Positions 1 to 12,321 of a DNA stretch of 64,000 bases are shown here, in pieces. The notes below the pieces were generated by a model, which saw only the letters and a list, made by a program, of their open reading frames with translations, was not told where the DNA came from and did not search any database. This DNA comes from Craspedostauros australis. Lineage: Eukaryota; Bacillariophyta; Bacillariophyceae; Mastogloiales; Achnanthaceae. Within the stretch, counting starts at the first letter, position 1. Each line of letters begins with the position of its first letter. The position numbers were made by a program, and so were the translations under genes. The stretch covers positions 744,001 through 808,000 of the forward strand of contig JAMXDE010000026.1 in the NCBI GenBank assembly GCA_026770025.1, read 5' to 3'.

Positions 1-3000
1 CAAGGTCGGGCAGACGACGTTCTCCATGATCTCCTCGTACGGGGCATGGCCGGTGAACAGATGCAGCATGCAAAGGCCGATGTTGAAGTTGTCGTGCCCA
101 TGTCCTTGGTACGATTTGTTGCCGCTCATGAGGAATTCTGGAGGGGAGTTTTCGAGCGTCGTGAACTGGGCCAACGTCACGGGTTGACCGACGGTCGATG
201 GGTCGGTGTTGGCCGTGCCATAATCTGCAAGCTTGGCGATCACACCGTGCTGGGATGGCATCCTCAGAGCGAATGTGTGAGAACCAACGCCGTACCGGAG
301 CACATAGTCTCCTTGATCCTTCACGGGCAATCGATGCATGAAAACGTTGAGGAGCTTCAGATCGTAGTGCTTCAGGCTGAATCTCTCTGCTGCCGTATGA
401 AGGGCAAAGGCGATTTGGAATACGATTTGCCTGGCCTGGTTGCCCTCGATCTCCTCGAGCGGCTGTCTTTTCAGGAATTCCTCTGCATCCCCCTCATTGC
501 ACAGCTCCATGCGCATGTACTGAAACTGCTCGCAGCCGCTTCCTACTTGTTGTCCCTGTTGTCGCTGCTGCTGCTGCTGCTTGTCTTCTGGAGTTGTGTT
601 CATAATCGCACCCGCAGCGGCGGTTGCGTTTGCGATTGCATGCGGGGAATAGGACCGTCCATTGGGGTACTTATTGTGGGATGAACCCCATGACGATTCC
701 GGTGGTTCCTGCGAACAACCGAAGATCTCGTACGTGCGCACAAAGTTGGGGCACAATCCACGATGAACGAGGGAGCTGAGCATCACTGAGATTGCCAATT
801 CTGCTCTGACGGCCTTCGTGCATCCGATGCCGTCGAGGTCCCTGTTGATTGGTCGGATCAGTAAGTTGCGAGGAGATGTTTTGCGAAAGGTGAGAGGATG
901 GTAAATTGTTGGAATTGGTATTGGTTTTGGTAGTACATTGGTGAATGCGTATCAAAGAGAGTGAGAAAGGCGTTGTCAGATCATTGAATGCCACAGCCTG
1001 TACGAATGAACAATAAATGTGGTAGGAATATGGCAATAGTGCTTCAAGATCGAGTGTCATGCCAGGGCCAGCATCGTCAATACCGCTGACAGCACAAGCT
1101 CTCATTCTCGCCATCGATCGCTAATGGTGTTGAAGTCGAAGAATTGGTCACGCGAGGTGCCATTCGTTCATGCAGAGCGCTGTGTGATGACTCGTACGTA
1201 CATGACTGAAACTGCCTCAATGCATGATGTTTTCCTGTTGAAGGCCTTGTACACCCTCTTGAATCCTCCTTCGCCAAGGAAGCATGCCCAGGGGAGCGTC
1301 GTGGTCAGATCACTCCATTTCTTGGCAGGCTCTAGCCTCCTTCGGCTTCCGACTCGAGAGCCACATCTGTCGCTGCTGTCACTGTTGCAGTATGAATCGT
1401 CTTCATCATCAGACTCGTCGTCGTCTTCGTCATCACTGTCCTGTTCGGAAACGTCTCGACAAGAACTCGCGTAATCATCACAGACACTCTGCTGGGCGAT
1501 ATCGGCTTGAACGAGTGTGGTGGTGTCGGCCCAGTACGTGGACACAAGCGAAGTGGTGTGGATCAGGTCATGTGAGGGCAAGTACTGGAAGATGAGGCGC
1601 AGGATGCGGTCCTGGTCAAAAACATCCTCCACCGCCTTCGAGATGTTCTCGTCTTGCTCTGCCTTCTTGTTGAAGAATTGCGTTGTTGGCAGCACGGTTG
1701 GTGGGAGCTTGGAATTGTTGTTTGCGCGTGATCTGTCGGCGAAGAGGCCTTGCGAAATGCCCATGGATTGCAGGTGACGCCTGGCCATGGAGGCCACCAG
1801 CGAGACGCGCTTGCGCTTTGCCACAGAGCTTTGGCGACGGTCACGTAGACGTCGGGAATCGGCAGTGGTCATGGAGAGCCTGGGCGTGGCGACTGAGGCA
1901 GCCACAGCCGCCGCTGGGTGTCCAATGCTGCTTCCAACTCGAGGTCGGCCTGGAACGAGCGGCGGGCCAAGGTTGGTCTGCCGTCGAGGTGGTAGCTTTG
2001 GTGGTCGTGGCGTAATGGATGCGTTCCATGGTTCGAGCTTCGTCATCCAGCGAGGTGGCTTCTCCGCGTCCCGTGACGCGTCTGCCTGGGCCTCCTTGGG
2101 TGTGACGTTATCGTCCATGGATTCCAACGATGGCAATTCGATCACGTTTTGCTCCAGGTCAAGATCGGAGCACAGATCGATGGCGGACTGGCAGGTGCCT
2201 GGGCGGTCGTCGAAGACCATCGGTTGGTCATCTTCGGTCATGTCTTCCTCCGTGATGCCTGCCTCTGCCAACGCCTTCGTGAAGCTCTCGTCGAGTTTGG
2301 CGATGATTTCGTCGGAACATGCGTCTGAGGCCCCCCAATCACGTCCATTGATGGGTTTGGACCCCCAAGACTGATCGAAGCACTTGACGACAGGAGTTCC
2401 GAGGATCATCGGTTGTGGTTTGCGTGCGGGATCCTGAAACCTCAAGGATGGGTGCGGTGAGTTCGGTTCGAAGGTTCCTCGCGGCGTGCGCGCCGATGGT
2501 GTTGGCATGCTGGCACCACCTCCACCTCCACCTCCACCTGCGCCGAACAACGGTGGCCTGCCAGGTGTGCTGCCGATGCTGAGGCGGCAGCGCATCGGCG
2601 TGTGTCCATGCAAGTGATCCATGAAGTCCTGCGAGTTGGTGTGGTGCTCGAGGGATGGTCTGGAACATTCGTGTCCGTCGTCATACTCAAACACGAAGTT
2701 GTCTTCATCTATGGATGGGGCCTTGGAGATGGAAGGGAATCCACGACGAGGTGTGGCGTTCATCAATGGACGAGGTATGGATGCGACGTTGTGCTCGGCC
2801 TGTTCGGGGATTGGGGTGTCCTTCATTTGCAGGCCTTTCATCTTGCCGACCAAGTCCCTCGTCATTGGATCATCGTCGCGATGGCCATGCGGAGTTCTGC
2901 TGGCGGACATGTTCCTCTGTCGATGGTTGGAGGAATCGAATGCGATGTTGCGTGTGGCACTGTACAGAGGCGTCTTGGTAGCGGAGAAGTGATGAGCTGG

Positions 3001-5028
3001 CGATATGATCATGGGAGTTGGCCTTTGGACGCTGCGATGCGGTACAGCGGAGCGAAGAAGGGGTGTGTGGCCTTGGTGGAGACCGTCGTTGGACTGCTTA
3101 TGGTCGCGCGCCTTCCCTTCCTTGCAAGCTTGGTGTGCAGCCTCCAGCACTGGCAGCAACAGCTGTCCCTTTCGCTTTGAGATTTGTAGGAAGGGGCTGG
3201 CACCGCCCGAGCTGCGAAGGCTGAACCCGATTGATTCTGTCCATTGCATGAATTTGAAACGCCGTTCCTTGTCCCACGTGCTTTTGGGCACGATCCACCA
3301 ACTGTCAGTGCCGATTTGCTTGCTGGCGATCCGCATGGAACGAGCGAGGAACTTCAAGTCCTTGGAGGACGTCATTGAGTTGAGCAAGTGCTGAGAAGTG
3401 ATCGGCCCGCCGTCTTCATACGCTTCGGGGCCGTGATGCATCGCGTGTTTGGCTCCGTGCGCATCGCCAATCGGCGCGTGCGTACTCGTAGTTTGCTGAA
3501 GGGTGTCTGTACGAGAGTGAGAATGGAAGCCGCCGCCGTCGCCAATGCTGCCAGGGTGGAAGAGATTCATACTCTTCCTACTCGTGGCATCATCCTGTAG
3601 CTTCCGAATACGGCCATCAAGGTCGGTGCCGTCGTCGATCTCATCGTCGAACCCGTGGCTCATGTCGTCGTGGTGGCCGTCAGCATCGCGATCTTCGCCG
3701 CCGTCGTTGTCATTGTTGCTCTCATTGTTGCCATTGGTGTTGATACTGATGTTGATGCTATCTTGGTCGAAGTCTTCGTCTTCATCGCCATTGATGCCAG
3801 GTGTTCCGAAGGACGTGGATTGTCTGTAGCTGCCGGGAGATGTGAGCGAAAGGGACGGGCTTGCGAAGGGCGACGTGCACGCATAGCCAAATTTCTTGGC
3901 TGATGATGGCTGGAAGTCGGGAGACGAAAGCTGAAGGGAGGGTCGATAGACACCGTCACCCTGTTCGCAAAATGTACCGTCGAATGCTGCCGACCATTTC
4001 TGTGACGCCTTGGCCTTGGATGACTTTGTTACCATCGGCGTGATCGTGTCGATGGCGGTGTCGATGGCGGCGTTGACGGTGCGATTGGGATTTTCGTGGT
4101 TGAGTTCGTGGTTGTCGGTTGAAGCATCATGCATGGTCTCCGAAAGAGGAGATAGGGATGGTACCAACGACGAGGACGGTGTCTTGTGTGGCCGTGTCTT
4201 GATGTCAAGCGATGGCAGTGGCTGCGTGATTTCAAGCGAGGATCGCACCTTCTTCGCACCTCGCGACATGTCATCGCTATCGCATGCCGATCGCTTCGGC
4301 GACACCAGACTCTGCAAGGGCGACTGCAGGTTCGGATTGAGGTTCTCAGGATCAAACGATGCGTTGATGTCGGGTTGAAGCGACCGCACGGCACCCTCGG
4401 AAGAGGTTCGTGAATTGATGCGTTGCCTGCGAGGGAGACGCGGTGGTGGCGGTGGCGTCGGTAGTTGCGGCGGCACCAGGCTGCTTCTGGAAGAGGACAT
4501 GACAGTAATTGAGTGCGATCGTCTGAACCGATTGGCCTTCGGTGGACCCCTCAGTGCCGTTGAGGAGCCGTTGCTGGTTGTGTTCGATCGTGACAGATCC
4601 GCCTTGCCATCCAAGTTGTCGCCCTCGAACATTGAGTCCCATTGTGCAGCGAAGGCATCCTCTTCGCGGCGCAGATTCCGCAATCCGGATGGATCATCGC
4701 GTGACCCTGCGTAGGGATCCAGAGGTTCCATGAGGAAATCCAGCCCTTGCGTGTCTGCGGCGGCGTCGCCGTGATGGGATGGTCCTGTCCGTGGTGGTAG
4801 CGTGCTGGATCGCCTGAGCGTTCGGTTTCTTCGCATGTTGACGTGGCTGAGGCTCTCGGAGCGCCCCATGGTCCTCCTCGCACGGGATGATCCACCTCCA
4901 TGCGCTGTTCGAGCTGCCGCGGATGATGTCATTGATGACGACATCGTCGGCAAAGCTGGCAACGCCGACAATGACGATGCCCGCTCCTCCATGTCCAACA
5001 GGAGGGACGGATCCCATCGATCCTCCAT
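1..5028 (-). CDS. F-box and WNK-like protein kinase domain protein, 3' partial
   Basis: Two exons, 5028-1202 and 841 to beyond 1, joined across a GT-AG intron of 360 bp (donor gtacgt after 'AT', acceptor caacag); the split codon is Met. 1,556 codons lie in the window. The first ~1,120 residues are low-complexity Ser/Pro/Asp-rich, with one ordered block near residues 560-640. An F-box-like segment (about 1130-1175: ILRLIFQYLPSHDLIHTTSLV) is followed by an acidic linker and a kinase domain. Seen in the kinase: Gly loop LGEGGFKRVYK, alpha-C Glu1290, catalytic loop HYDLKLLN (Arg of HRD replaced by Tyr) and ADYG (Phe of DFG replaced by Tyr). The usual beta-3 Lys is Ser1274 (EAVSVM), while a Lys sits 17 residues earlier in GGFK, as in WNK kinases. 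The C-lobe leaves the window after ENVVCPTL. An F-box would suggest SCF-type substrate selection; this is inference. Substrate unknown. Confidence 0.85.
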
Positions 5029-6658
5029 GTTGTTCGCCCAGCTTCTTCCTTTCCTTTGTGTTATGTTGCGTTGCGTTGTGGTTGCTGTCGTTATTGGTGG
5101 AATGGAATGGGAAGGCGCTGGACTCGCACTAGTACACGAGCTAGCCCCGGTATGGTTCGAGTACGTACTTTATGCACCGGCCAGCCGTTGCGATCTGCTG
5201 AGCTCTTCCCAATGCTCCTCTTCGGCCTTCTTCATCCGTTGCTCTTGGTTTCTCCTCCAATTCGTACGATACCTGCATGCACGCTATCGTAATACACAAT
5301 ACTTCCATATATAGCAACAGAATGCAACACTCTGCTTGATTGAGATGCAGAGCTGATCAGTCCGTCGTTGGAGACCCCGATGCATCAAATCAATGGAGCA
5401 GATCAATGCAATGGCGCTGAGTCGATCAAAGCCTCATCCGAGATCTGCGGAATGCGAGAGCTGCTACGATCAGAACTTGGCACCACTATCTGGGCACGCA
5501 CAGAGTGTGTCGCTGTGGTCAGTCTTCGAACTCCACCAACGACGTCTGCATCAGTTCCTTCCTCCTGCGTGATCCCACATGGAGTTCGTTGTCTCCTCTG
5601 CACACCCTGTTCTGAGGATCAGACTTTGCACACAAATCGGTGGAGGTAAACCTTGGTAACGGTTTGAACAAATATATGTATTTATGCATGAATATAAATT
5701 ATAAACGTCTGTCGGCAAGGCGGTTCAAAGTGATTCGAACTGCTCATTTCGCCTGTTTGCAAGACTGACAGGCTAAATTGGAAGCGGGCTTGCGGCGTTG
5801 CAGAGCGCCGGGCGGTCGTCCCGTCACTTTTTCTGCCTCCGTCGTTGGTCGTGCTTTGAATCCTTGTGCGACTTTCTTCCTTTTGGTTTTTGTGTTTTGA
5901 ACGTTGTCCTTTGTTCTGACATTCGTTCGTTCCCGATGGGTGTGATGGGTGTGATGGGTGTGATGGGTGTGATGGGCGGTGGTACAAATGGGGCTCATCC
6001 TGGAGTGCGTCCTGAGGCTGATGTGCATGTGGATACTCTACATACGCTCATGGGTAATATGTTCATGTTCGTTGTTTCAAGGATTAATTGGCTTCGCATC
6101 GCTGCACAATGGGCACCACTCTCACTCGGCTCGAACGTACTTGTCCCGAAGAGGATGTCCATTGGTGCTGAGCTGTTGAAGCATCGTGCAATGGTTGTTG
6201 TCAACGGATGGTACGGAGATGAGGACTCATGCACCACTCTCCAACAATACTATATGTACATATATGGAGCTGCTACGTACAGTACGCATGGGACACGAGG
6301 TTGCAGTTATCTTCGGTGATTGCTTTGTGGTGAGCATGCGGAAGTACCTTAGTGGGAATCGATTGGGTGCGCGCAAATGCAGACAGAGTATAGTGCAATG
6401 AGCAAGTAGTGATTCGGTGGTAGCACCCAAAACGATCCTCCTCTGCACTCGTCCGATACGACGCATGGCCAGAGTAGAGCACTGCCAATGTGTTGATGAA
6501 AACGATTAGAGTGTTCCACGAGCACTAGTATAATATAATATGTCTTACGAGCACACACCCATGCATTGGGCTTTGTGGCACACCAAGCTGCGTTGCTTTG
6601 ACGATGCGATACTTGCTTGTAGTACAAAGCATACAGAGCAAGTGTGCAAATGTGTATG
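5029..6658. other. Intergenic region, no supported gene
   Basis: This 1.6-kb gap lies between the 5' end of the F-box kinase gene and the 3' end of the MOT2-like gene, both on the minus strand, so it should hold the kinase promoter and the transporter's 3' end. I see only short unsupported reading frames and one 9-bp tandem repeat (5935-5976). Confidence 0.6.
5935..5976. repeat. 9-bp tandem repeat (gatgggtgt)n
   Basis: Four full copies and one partial copy of gatgggtgt in a row in a non-coding gap. It forces a Met-Gly-Val repeat in an overlapping reading frame, which I do not regard as coding. Confidence 0.85.
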
Positions 6659-9008
6659 TTAGCTGGTCGCAGGCGCAGGCGAGTCAGAGACGTCCTTGGC
6701 ACCTGACAGCGATGCGAGCCTGTACATGCATCCAGCCGCAATTGTCAATGCTGCCGAAGAGACGCTGAGAGCCCCCTTCACGCCCAGCTTGGAGATGGAC
6801 AGGAACACGCTCACCACCAACACGTTCAGCGGAATGCCGAACAGGTTCATGATGACCGAGCGGTGAGAGTCTGATGAGAACCGCACAACAGGGGTTGCGC
6901 AGGGCATGGCATGTTAGAGCGTGTTGCAATTCCATGTTGATGAACGATTGGAGGTGATGAGAGGAGATCGGAGATGGAAGATACGAGCAGAATGAAAACC
7001 GCGTTAGAAGATATCAATGTAGAGGACAACATAATATAATACAATGCAATGCAGTGCAATGCAATACAATGAAGTCGAGTACGACTACTGCAGCATTTGT
7101 GGCACGGGCATGACATGTGAAAGAATGCAACGTACCTGGTAGGTATTTGGACCGCAGAGAACCGATGCTTGGGAAGTAGATGCCGACGCACGCCTCGAAG
7201 ACGAAGAAGGATGAGATCAGACCGGCAAGGCTCATGGTGGTGAACGTCGTGGCGGTGGCCCCGATCATGGCTGCAGCGGCGACCGTGAGCATGCCAGACG
7301 CCAGCTTTTCTGTGGGCACCCCCTGCTTGTTGAGGCGGCTGAAGACGGTGGAACCAAAGAGACAGGATGCCATGAAGCAGGAGAAGGCCGCGCCGTAGGG
7401 AGTGGCCACGCCTTCACCAAAGGATTTGGCCACGGCCTTGGCGATGGCCGGTGGCCACTGCAGGACGAAGATGTACATGGCAGCTTCGAAGAGGCTCTGG
7501 ACTCCACCGACCAGCATAATCTTGGGATCTTCGCGCACGACGTTGACGGCATCCGAGATGGTGAGCTTGTCGGAATCGCCGTTGGTTTGTTGCGCAGTGT
7601 TTTCCTTCCAGAGAATCGCGGTGAGCAATCCGCCGAGCAGAAGGCACACGGTAGATAGCTCGAATGGACCTGTCGGACCGCGTTGAGATGCGGCAACGCC
7701 CGCAAGTTGGCCAGCGAGAATGGCGACCAGCGAGTCTCCAGCATACGCCTGAAGGGGGCGATGAGATGGAGTTGTAGTTTAAGTCGAAGTCGCAGAATGG
7801 GCGTGGGTGTGGGTGTTGAACGACGTAGAGTGGTGTAGAGTAAGTGTACAGTGGAGTGGGCATGTGCTCGTATGTGTTAGGTGGAGGGATTGGATGAGGG
7901 GACATTTCGCAAAGGGAAAGGATGTTCGCAGACGAAACATCTCACAACTGTGCCATTGGTCAATTCATGAATTGCAGTACAATATCGGTCGGTCGGTCGG
8001 TCAGTCAATCGGTTGATTGAGAGAGATGAGTACGCAGAATAGCTTGCCGCATTGATGGTAGAGGCTCTGCCGCACTTTCACGATGCATGAATGCACGAGT
8101 GTACGCCTGTACGAGTGCGTGTAATATATATAATACAAAACCATACGTGCACATACCAATCCAAAGGTCTCCCCAAGGTAGGATCCATCAGGATCATCGC
8201 CAGTTCTCTGCGACTCTCCCACCAACCATGATTCTGGCGCGCTGAAGAGAAGGCTGGTGCCGATACCGCTCATAATCCTTCCGAAGAAGAGGACCTGCAG
8301 CATGGTGCTCTTGGTGGAGATGGCACCGATGGCGTAGATGAGGGAGAAGGCCATGGTGCCGAGCTTGCGACCGTACTTGTCCTGCGCGGAACCGACGGAG
8401 GGACCGAAGAGCGCCGTGGAGGCAAACCCCGTGAGGAAGAGCTTGCTGATGAGGCTGAGGGAAGCCGGGACGCCGTTGAAGATCTTGGAAGCGTAGACCT
8501 CATAAAAGTAGGGTCCCTGCAACCAGTCCGCGCATCTGAGCAACCAGAAGACGCTGAGGAAGCGGACCTGCCGGTCGCGCACGCTCTTTGGTTTGACCTT
8601 CTGGTCCGCGGCGTTGTCCTGATTTGAGAGGCCGTTGAGGAAGCGGAATCCGAAGGTCGCCATCGCGAGGGAGAGCAGGCAGGTGTTGAATAGGTTGGAG
8701 GGGGTGGCATTCCAGTTCCTGGCGGCAGTTGCGACCTTTGTGACCAGCGCCGTCGCGCCTCCACGAGGGATGGCATTGAGCGCGGTGGCGCTGGCCGCAG
8801 CAGAGTTACTGCGTCTGTGCGCTTTGGCATCCACATGTATCCTGAGGCTGTGGCCTCTGCGAAGCGCCGCTGCTGGTGGCGACGTGGCCAGTGAAGGATG
8901 CGGCATGCGGGTTCTCGCAGTTGCAGCATGGTGGAATGAGGCCACCGACGACATCAGCAGTGATGATGAGGTCACGAAGAGCGCGAGGAGCAGCCTGCCG
9001 TTGATCAT
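6659..9008 (-). CDS. MOT2/MFSD5-like major facilitator transporter, predicted plastid-targeted
   Basis: Three exons, 9008-8157, 7748-7136 and 6870-6659, with GT-AG introns (gtatgt...cttcag and gtacgt...catcag), giving 558 residues. The family fit is to the molybdate-anion/MFSD5 type of the major facilitator superfamily: the first membrane segment carries CADWLQGPYFYEVY, the loop between helices 2 and 3 carries QDKYGRKLG, then SGIGTSLLFSAPESW and GETFGLAYAGDS. The start at 9008 is chosen because it begins a signal peptide (residues 1-24) ending SSVAS before Phe25, a diatom plastid-import motif, followed by a Ser/Ala/Arg-rich transit-like stretch. The open frame extends further upstream but lacks that logic. 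Predicted location: plastid envelope. The family is known for molybdate transport in green algae; the substrate here is inference. Confidence 0.85.
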
Positions 9009-10290
9009 GGTTGCGCTGTGTTGTTGGTATTCTATATAATACAATGCAGTGGAGAGTACTCGTACCAACAGTATTTGTGGTGTTGGTGCTGGTGCTGGTG
9101 CTGGTAATGAGTATGGAGTAGTCGTACAGCACTTCCAATGCACAGGTCGTTGAGATCGAGAGTATGGGATCAAGCAGAAGCGGTGGATGGGTCGTAGTAG
9201 TATGTCCAGGTCGTCTGGGATTTGGAGGGATGTTCCATTGATGTGTCTCTCTCTGTGGCGGGAATGGTGGGAATGGCCGGAATGGTGCGTTTCTTTGGTT
9301 GAATCCACACAAAGATCTTCCGATCGCTGTCAACATCGATGTCAACCAACCGCCGACGAATCCTTCCCCGCGTGTCACGATGATGTCCCTTTCTCGACTT
9401 GTGCGGGTTGCGCAGTGTGGCACAGAAATAGCAGCCCATAACCCATTATCCCTTTCTCAGTCCTGTCCACGTTTCAACGAATGATGGAATGGCTGACGTC
9501 ACACCGGAACTTCAACGAACACCAACACGATGTTGAGCCAAACGGGCACCACGTTTTGGTTGGTGGGAAACTGGCTTGCTGTGGTCGTCCTGGTCGATTG
9601 GGACGAAATCGTGAAGAAACAAGGGCAGAAAAGGTCCCTGTTCGGGAGGACGACCCATCAACCTGCGTGCAAGCACGAGAGCTGCCATCGTGTGTTGAAC
9701 GCGCACAGCTCGTTCTCTCCGGTGCTATCATCGCCAGCCACATCAGCTCAGTCACCAAAGGATGATTGGAACCTCATCTGATGCGAGTACTTCCTGGAAC
9801 AACAACGACATCAACGACATCAACGACATCAACGACATCAATAGCTTCACGCTACGATTTGCACCATCTGCAAGCGCCTCAAACCTGCGGATAGAGTAGT
9901 TGAGACCCTCACCTATTCTTTCTCCAGAATCGTGCACCCGTTTCTGTCCGAGTCCAAACATAAAGCACCACATTACTAGTAGTACGACTACAGCGCAGAG
10001 GGACCCGTCACCCAAGACCAGTCTCCCATCCTTCATCGTTGATCCTGCATCCATCGATCCTGCATCCATTGATCCATCCTCGATTCATCGCGACTACCGG
10101 CAAAGCAGCTCGATACTTCATCGAGGTTCATTCCAAAGCAACAGTCATCTCACAAATCCCGACTCCAACCCACCGAACTCAACTTTCATCGCAAGTTCTA
10201 AACACGGCCAATCTTTCCGCTCTCCCATCATAGGTCATATTATACTCGAGAAGCAACTTACACAGGTCTTCCTGCAGCAACAATACGACA
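9009..10290. other. Divergent intergenic region (shared promoter region)
   Basis: The 1.28-kb gap separates the divergently transcribed MOT2-like and BCAT genes, so it should contain both promoters. It carries a GGTGCT-type microsatellite near 9075-9105, a 9-bp tandem repeat at 9804-9842 and a 15-bp duplicated motif (gatcctgcatccat) near 10040-10070. The sequence tcatattatactcgag lies about 60 bp before the BCAT ATG and could be a TATA-like element. No gene is supported here. Confidence 0.55.
9804..9842. repeat. 9-bp tandem repeat (aacgacatc)n
   Basis: Four consecutive copies of aacgacatc, the last ending aat. It lies in the shared upstream region of the MOT2-like and BCAT genes. Confidence 0.85.
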
Positions 10291-12321
10291 ATGAAGACAA
10301 GCCCAACAGCGCTCCTGGCGTCCATCGCCACCGTCCTGCTCGCATCCAATTCGGCACAGGCCTTCCAGCTGCAGCAACCCAGACTCTCATCGGCACTCGC
10401 TTCCAATGATCGCATGGCAACGCTGCTCCGCATGTCCTCCACCAAGGTCATGCCAGGCAGCGCACAGCTCGATACTCCGTGGGAGGAGCTGGGATTCGAA
10501 TTCCGTCCCACCAACAGCCACATCTCCATCACCTTCAAGGACGGGGAGTGGGGAGAGCCGGAGCTCAAGAAGGTGCGATACTGTCATGTTGCCATACTAT
10601 CGCACTGCACGCACCCTTTGTATTGGTGTTGGCGCCCTGCACGTGCCTTGACTTCACTTGATGTGGCATTCATTGGCACGCACTACTGCTCTGCGCTTAT
10701 TGACGCAGTCATGCCATCTCCATTCACATGCTCTGCTGTCGCTGGTTTTGCCAATGTCATCAGCTAGCTCAACATACCAACTCTTTCCTCTCTTCCTCGA
10801 CAATATACTCGTACTGATACCGTGCCGCATATCATGCCATATCGTACGTACCCATTGTCGGCGACCCGCGATTCTATCACACCTTGGATTCTCCATCCTT
10901 CCATCCTGACTCGGGTTGGAATCGTTTCCCCAAACGCTCTCTCGCGAAACTGAACGCGATGGCTTCCATCTCCTTATTATGAACCAAACGCATTCCCATT
11001 GACGGACGGAATGCAAATTACCATTTACCATGGGATTCGACACGAATGATGGAACGATCTACTCAATTGCAATCCAATGCTTCTGCGCGCTGCAATATAT
11101 TGCACCCTATGCGATATGCACGCACCATCCGCATCGACTACTCCGGATGGTATGATACAATGAACGCGACCGATTTCCTTGGAAATGCATGCTCCATTCT
11201 CTGCTCTGCTCTGTTCTACTCGACATTGCTTCGACGTGACTTGGGTACGAACGTTGGATCTCCAACAAATATATCTGCACCGCACGAATGCATGAATGAA
11301 TGAATGGATGGATGCGTTAATATACGGAATGCTCGAACGCTCCCCAAATTCCAACACTTTGCGGCACTACGCTTTGCAGGATCCATATGTCCCAATCCAC
11401 ATCGGCGCCACAGCCCTGCACTACGGACAGGCGTGCTTCGAGGGTCTGAAGGCATTCTGCCACGAGGACGATAAGGTGTACGTCTTCCGACCAGAGGAGA
11501 ACGCCGCCCGCATGCAATCCAGCTGCCGCCGCATCATGATGCCGGAGCTTCCCACCGAGAAGTTCGTGGCGGCCGTGGACAAGGTCGTGAGCGACAACAT
11601 CGAGTTCGTCCCACCGTACGGCAGCGGCGGCGCCCTCTACGTGCGTCCCCTGCTCTTCGGATCTGGACCCAGGATCGGCCTCCAGCCAGCGGACGAGTAC
11701 ACCTTCCTCATCCTCGTCATCCCCGTGGGTGACTACTACAAGGGTGGCCTCGCCAGCCCCGTCGACGCCCTCATCATCGATGACTTCGACCGCGCCGCGC
11801 CGCAGGGGGTGGGAGCCGTCAAGGTGGCCGGCAACTACGCCGCCGATCTCCTCCCCAACACCCTGAGCAAGCAGAAGGGCTTCCCCATCGGCCTCTACCT
11901 CGATGCGAAGACTCAGACCACCGTCGAAGAGTTCAGCACCAGCAACTTCGTGGGCATCAACAACGAGAAGGGTCTGTTCGTGACGCCCAGCTCTCCCTCC
12001 GTCCTGCCCTCCATCACCAACAAGAGCCTGATGAAGATCGCGGAGGACGAGGGCATGACCGTCGAGCAGCGGGACATCCCACTCGACGAGCTGGACACCT
12101 TCGATGAGGTGCTCGCTGTGGGCACGGCCGTCGTGGTGACCCCCGTGGGCAGCGCCACCAGGCTATCCAACGAAGACGGTGAGGATGGCATCCGCAAGTA
12201 CAACTTCGGCGAGGGTGACGGAATCGGCGCAACCACCATGAAGCTGTATGAGAAGGTGCGCGCCATCCAGTCGGGCGAAGAGGAAGACAAGCATGGATGG
12301 AACCACGAAGTGAAGTACTAG
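10291..12321 (+). CDS. BCAT: Branched-chain amino acid aminotransferase, plastid-targeted
   Basis: Two exons, 10291-10572 and 11380-12321, joined in phase 0 across an 807-bp GT-AG intron (gtgcga...ctttgcag), 407 residues. BCAT (EC 2.6.1.42) interconverts Val, Leu and Ile with their 2-oxo acids using PLP and glutamate/2-oxoglutarate. Seen: class IV fold signatures HIGATALHYGQACFEGLKAF, the FRPEENAARM block, LYVRPLLFGSGP, and the PLP lysine expected at Lys242 in AVKVAGNYAADLLP. The N terminus is a signal peptide ending SAQA before Phe25, then a short transit-like region, which predicts plastid import, where the final steps of branched-chain synthesis take place in algae. The catalytic domain looks full length. 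The large intron is odd for this compact gene set; I see no gene in it. Confidence 0.95.

Noticed and set aside
5798..6319. 173-residue open frame with Met-Gly-Val repeats
   Set aside because: Produced by a 9-bp microsatellite; no domain, no neighbouring support.
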